64,000 nucleotides of DNA from Anniella stebbinsi (Eukaryota; Chordata; Lepidosauria; Squamata; Anniellidae), in assembly GCA_029215795.1 (NCBI GenBank), contig JARDYH010000004.1, forward strand, positions 29,454,001-29,518,000, in the 5' to 3' direction. The notes beneath the pieces were generated by a model that worked only from the letters and a program-made list of their open reading frames with translations, ran no database searches and was not told the origin of the DNA. Positions 62,449 through 64,000 of the stretch are shown here, one piece after another. How positions within the stretch are numbered: the stretch's first letter is position 1; every line of letters begins with the position of its first letter. The translations under genes and the position numbers were made by a program.

Positions 62449-62768
62449 TAGGGTGACCAGATAAAATCCAGGTCAGGGCTCCTGTAACTTTAACAGTTGT
62501 TGAGAAAAGGGAATTTCAACCAGGGTCATTTGTATGCAATTAGTTCCTGGTGAAATTCCCTCTTCATCACAACAGTTAAAGGTGCAGGGGCCCTGCTTTC
62601 TTTTGTATATGATCACTCTAGCATAGTGCCTGCAACTTTAACTGTTGTGATGAAGAGGGGATTTCACCAGGAACTAATTGCATACAAATGACATGGGCTG
62701 AAATTCCCTTTTCTCTACAACTGTTAAAGTTACAGGAGCCCAGACCTGGATTTTATCTGGTCAGCCTA
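62449..62768. mobile_element. hAT-like 320-bp MITE, copy 8, end variant GACCAGATAAAATCC
   Basis: Same outer ends as copy 3 at 17502 (TAGGGTGACCAGATAAAATC) and the same interior variant. No target duplication is obvious. Confidence 0.88.
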
Positions 62769-62779
62769 GTAAGACTCTC

Positions 62780-62994
62780 TGGCTCAATTCGGACAATACA
62801 ATAAACTGGTGTGGGGGGAAACAATCGTCAGTTGTTTTGACAATTGTGTCATCCGAATGCTGCCATAGTCAACTCAGCGCTGATCCTCATCCACACCACA
62901 GTTGATTATTTATTACCATGTCATGTGGGGAGTACCTCCTAGGGTTAGGGTTAGTCAACCCACCATTGACTATTGTGTCGTCCGAATTGAGCCA
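62780..62994. mobile_element. TGGCTCAATT-ended MITE, copy 2
   Basis: Ends TGGCTCAATTCGGACAATAC and GTGTCGTCCGAATTGAGCCA; same interior as 34950-35163. It starts 11 bases after the preceding MITE. The interior has GGGTTAGGGTTAG, a chance telomere-like word. Confidence 0.87.
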
Positions 62995-63009
62995 CCAACT
63001 GGGTTTGAA

Positions 63010-63305
63010 TGTTCATAGCAGCCCACCGTGGTTTAAGCCATGGTGGGTTGTGGTGTGTGCTGGGCAACTTTTGAATATTCAAGCTGTGACCATGACTTGT
63101 TATCTCATCTGAACCCAACGAAGGTGGGTTGTTGTATGGTTAACAAACCACCCAGAACCCATGGGCTGTTTTAAAGTTGTGGGTGCCAACAACCCGCCCA
63201 CATCAGGATCAGATGACACAAGTTGCAGCACGGCTTGAATATTCAAAATGGCTACCCTTACACAAATAAATCATGGTGGGCTGCTTAATCATGTGAACAG
63301 GCCCA
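63010..63305. repeat. Foldback element (CCCAGAACCCATGGGCTG family), copy 2
   Basis: CATGGTGGGTTGTGGTGTGT and TTTTGAATATTCAAGC on the left, GGCTTGAATATTCAAAATGG and AATCATGGTGGGCTGC on the right; core CCCAGAACCCATGGGCTG as at 29.39 kb. Confidence 0.75.
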
Positions 63306-63367
63306 TTGTGTTCAGTCCACCCACCCAGCTCCACCCCCTTGCTCCAGTTCTGGAGACTCTTAAAACA

Positions 63368-63498
63368 GCAGTGGAGAAACTCTGGCCTTCCAGATGTTGT
63401 TGAACTACAATTTCTATAATTCCTCACCATTGGTCAGGTGGACTGGGACTGATGGGAACTGGCAGTCCAACAATATTTGGAGGGCCACAGTGCTGCCC
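63368..63498. repeat. CCAGATGTTGTTGAACTAC foldback, full copy
   Basis: GGCCTTCCAGATGTTGTTGA and AACTACAATTTCTATAATTC on the left, GGGAACTGGCAGTCCAACAA and TATTTGGAGGGCCACAG on the right. Confidence 0.75.
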
Positions 63499-64000
63499 TT
63501 AAAGGGTCCAATGATTGGCCTGGAAATACATCACCAAAAAGCAAAAAGAGGACAAAAGAGGAGAGCGATTTGCATAAAGTTTGCATATGATAATTTATAT
63601 TTGTTTAGAAAGAATGATTATAAATAGGCATGCAGTGCATCTCACCCTAGCGTGCACAAATGTGTCTGCCTATTCAGCCTGCTGTCCTGGTGCTCACTGT
63701 TGGCAGCCCTTCGAATAGAGGACATCTTCAATAGAAGATGGTCCACTGGCAGCCATCACATAGAGGACCCTCCTCTGTAAAAGAGGACCCATGACCACCC
63801 TATCTGTGTGTCACTATCCAGGAGTGGCCTTGCAGCAGACACTTGGGTCCACAGGCTCAGAGGAAAACGCTTGAAGGGATCTGGGCTCTCGCTCAGCAAA
63901 TTCTGGCTTGTGGGAGAAGCCTGGTCCTGCTCTTCAGCCAGCAGCTCATCAGGGCCAGGATGATATCCTGCCATGTTGACCATTCATTAAATTTCTCATG
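63499..64000. other. Unassigned end of window with a repeat fragment
   Basis: 63690-63800 carries GCCCTTCGAATAGAGGACAT, CATAGAGGACCCTCCTCTGT and ACCCATGACCACCCTA, the AGGACAGTCCTC family inverted. No exon recognised in the remainder. Confidence 0.45.

Noticed and set aside
62941..62954. Telomere-like GGGTTAGGGTTAG
   Set aside because: Only two units inside a MITE interior; not an interstitial telomere array.

Overview
The window looks like intergenic or intronic DNA from a reptile, most probably a squamate (lizard or snake). It has a DIRS-type retrotransposon, many 3' fragments of L2-like and CR1-like LINEs, tRNA-derived SINE pieces of the kind common in squamates, and very many palindromic non-autonomous DNA transposons. 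No bacterial operon structure, rRNA, CRISPR or functional tRNA gene is visible. The host assignment is inference from repeat content, not from a host gene.

Left part (1-11.5 kb): palindromic repeats, then one apparently complete DIRS-like element on the minus strand (4784-10576). Its inverted terminal repeats, internal complementary region, Gag-like ORF, reverse transcriptase/RNase H ORF and tyrosine recombinase ORF are all open. In element orientation (right to left) the order is terminal repeat, A-rich leader, Gag, RT/RH/MT-like, YR, internal complementary region, terminal repeat.

Middle part (11.5-43 kb): repeat-rich DNA without convincing exons. It holds a 360-bp GCGC-rich repeat (second copy at 51.7 kb), a GC-rich 380-bp hairpin at 15.3 kb, SINEs, microsatellites, L2 and CR1 tails, and several foldback families.

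43.1-44.1 kb is a CpG-rich, non-repetitive island with a GC box and two TGACGTC motifs 21 bp apart. A short ATG-initiated segment (43331-43390) could be the first coding exon of an unidentified plus-strand gene. It is the best candidate for a host gene promoter, but no downstream exon was recognised.

Right part (44-64 kb): LINE fragments broken by younger MITEs, which gives a relative order of insertions. The most unusual object is a 2052-bp hAT-like element (54122-56173) with a perfect 8-bp target duplication. Its interior is an array of six GC-rich palindromes, with a 242-bp period over the last five. A second prominent theme is a roughly 320-bp hAT-like MITE (eight copies) that is an inverted dimer of an already palindromic unit; four copies have clear 8-bp target duplications.
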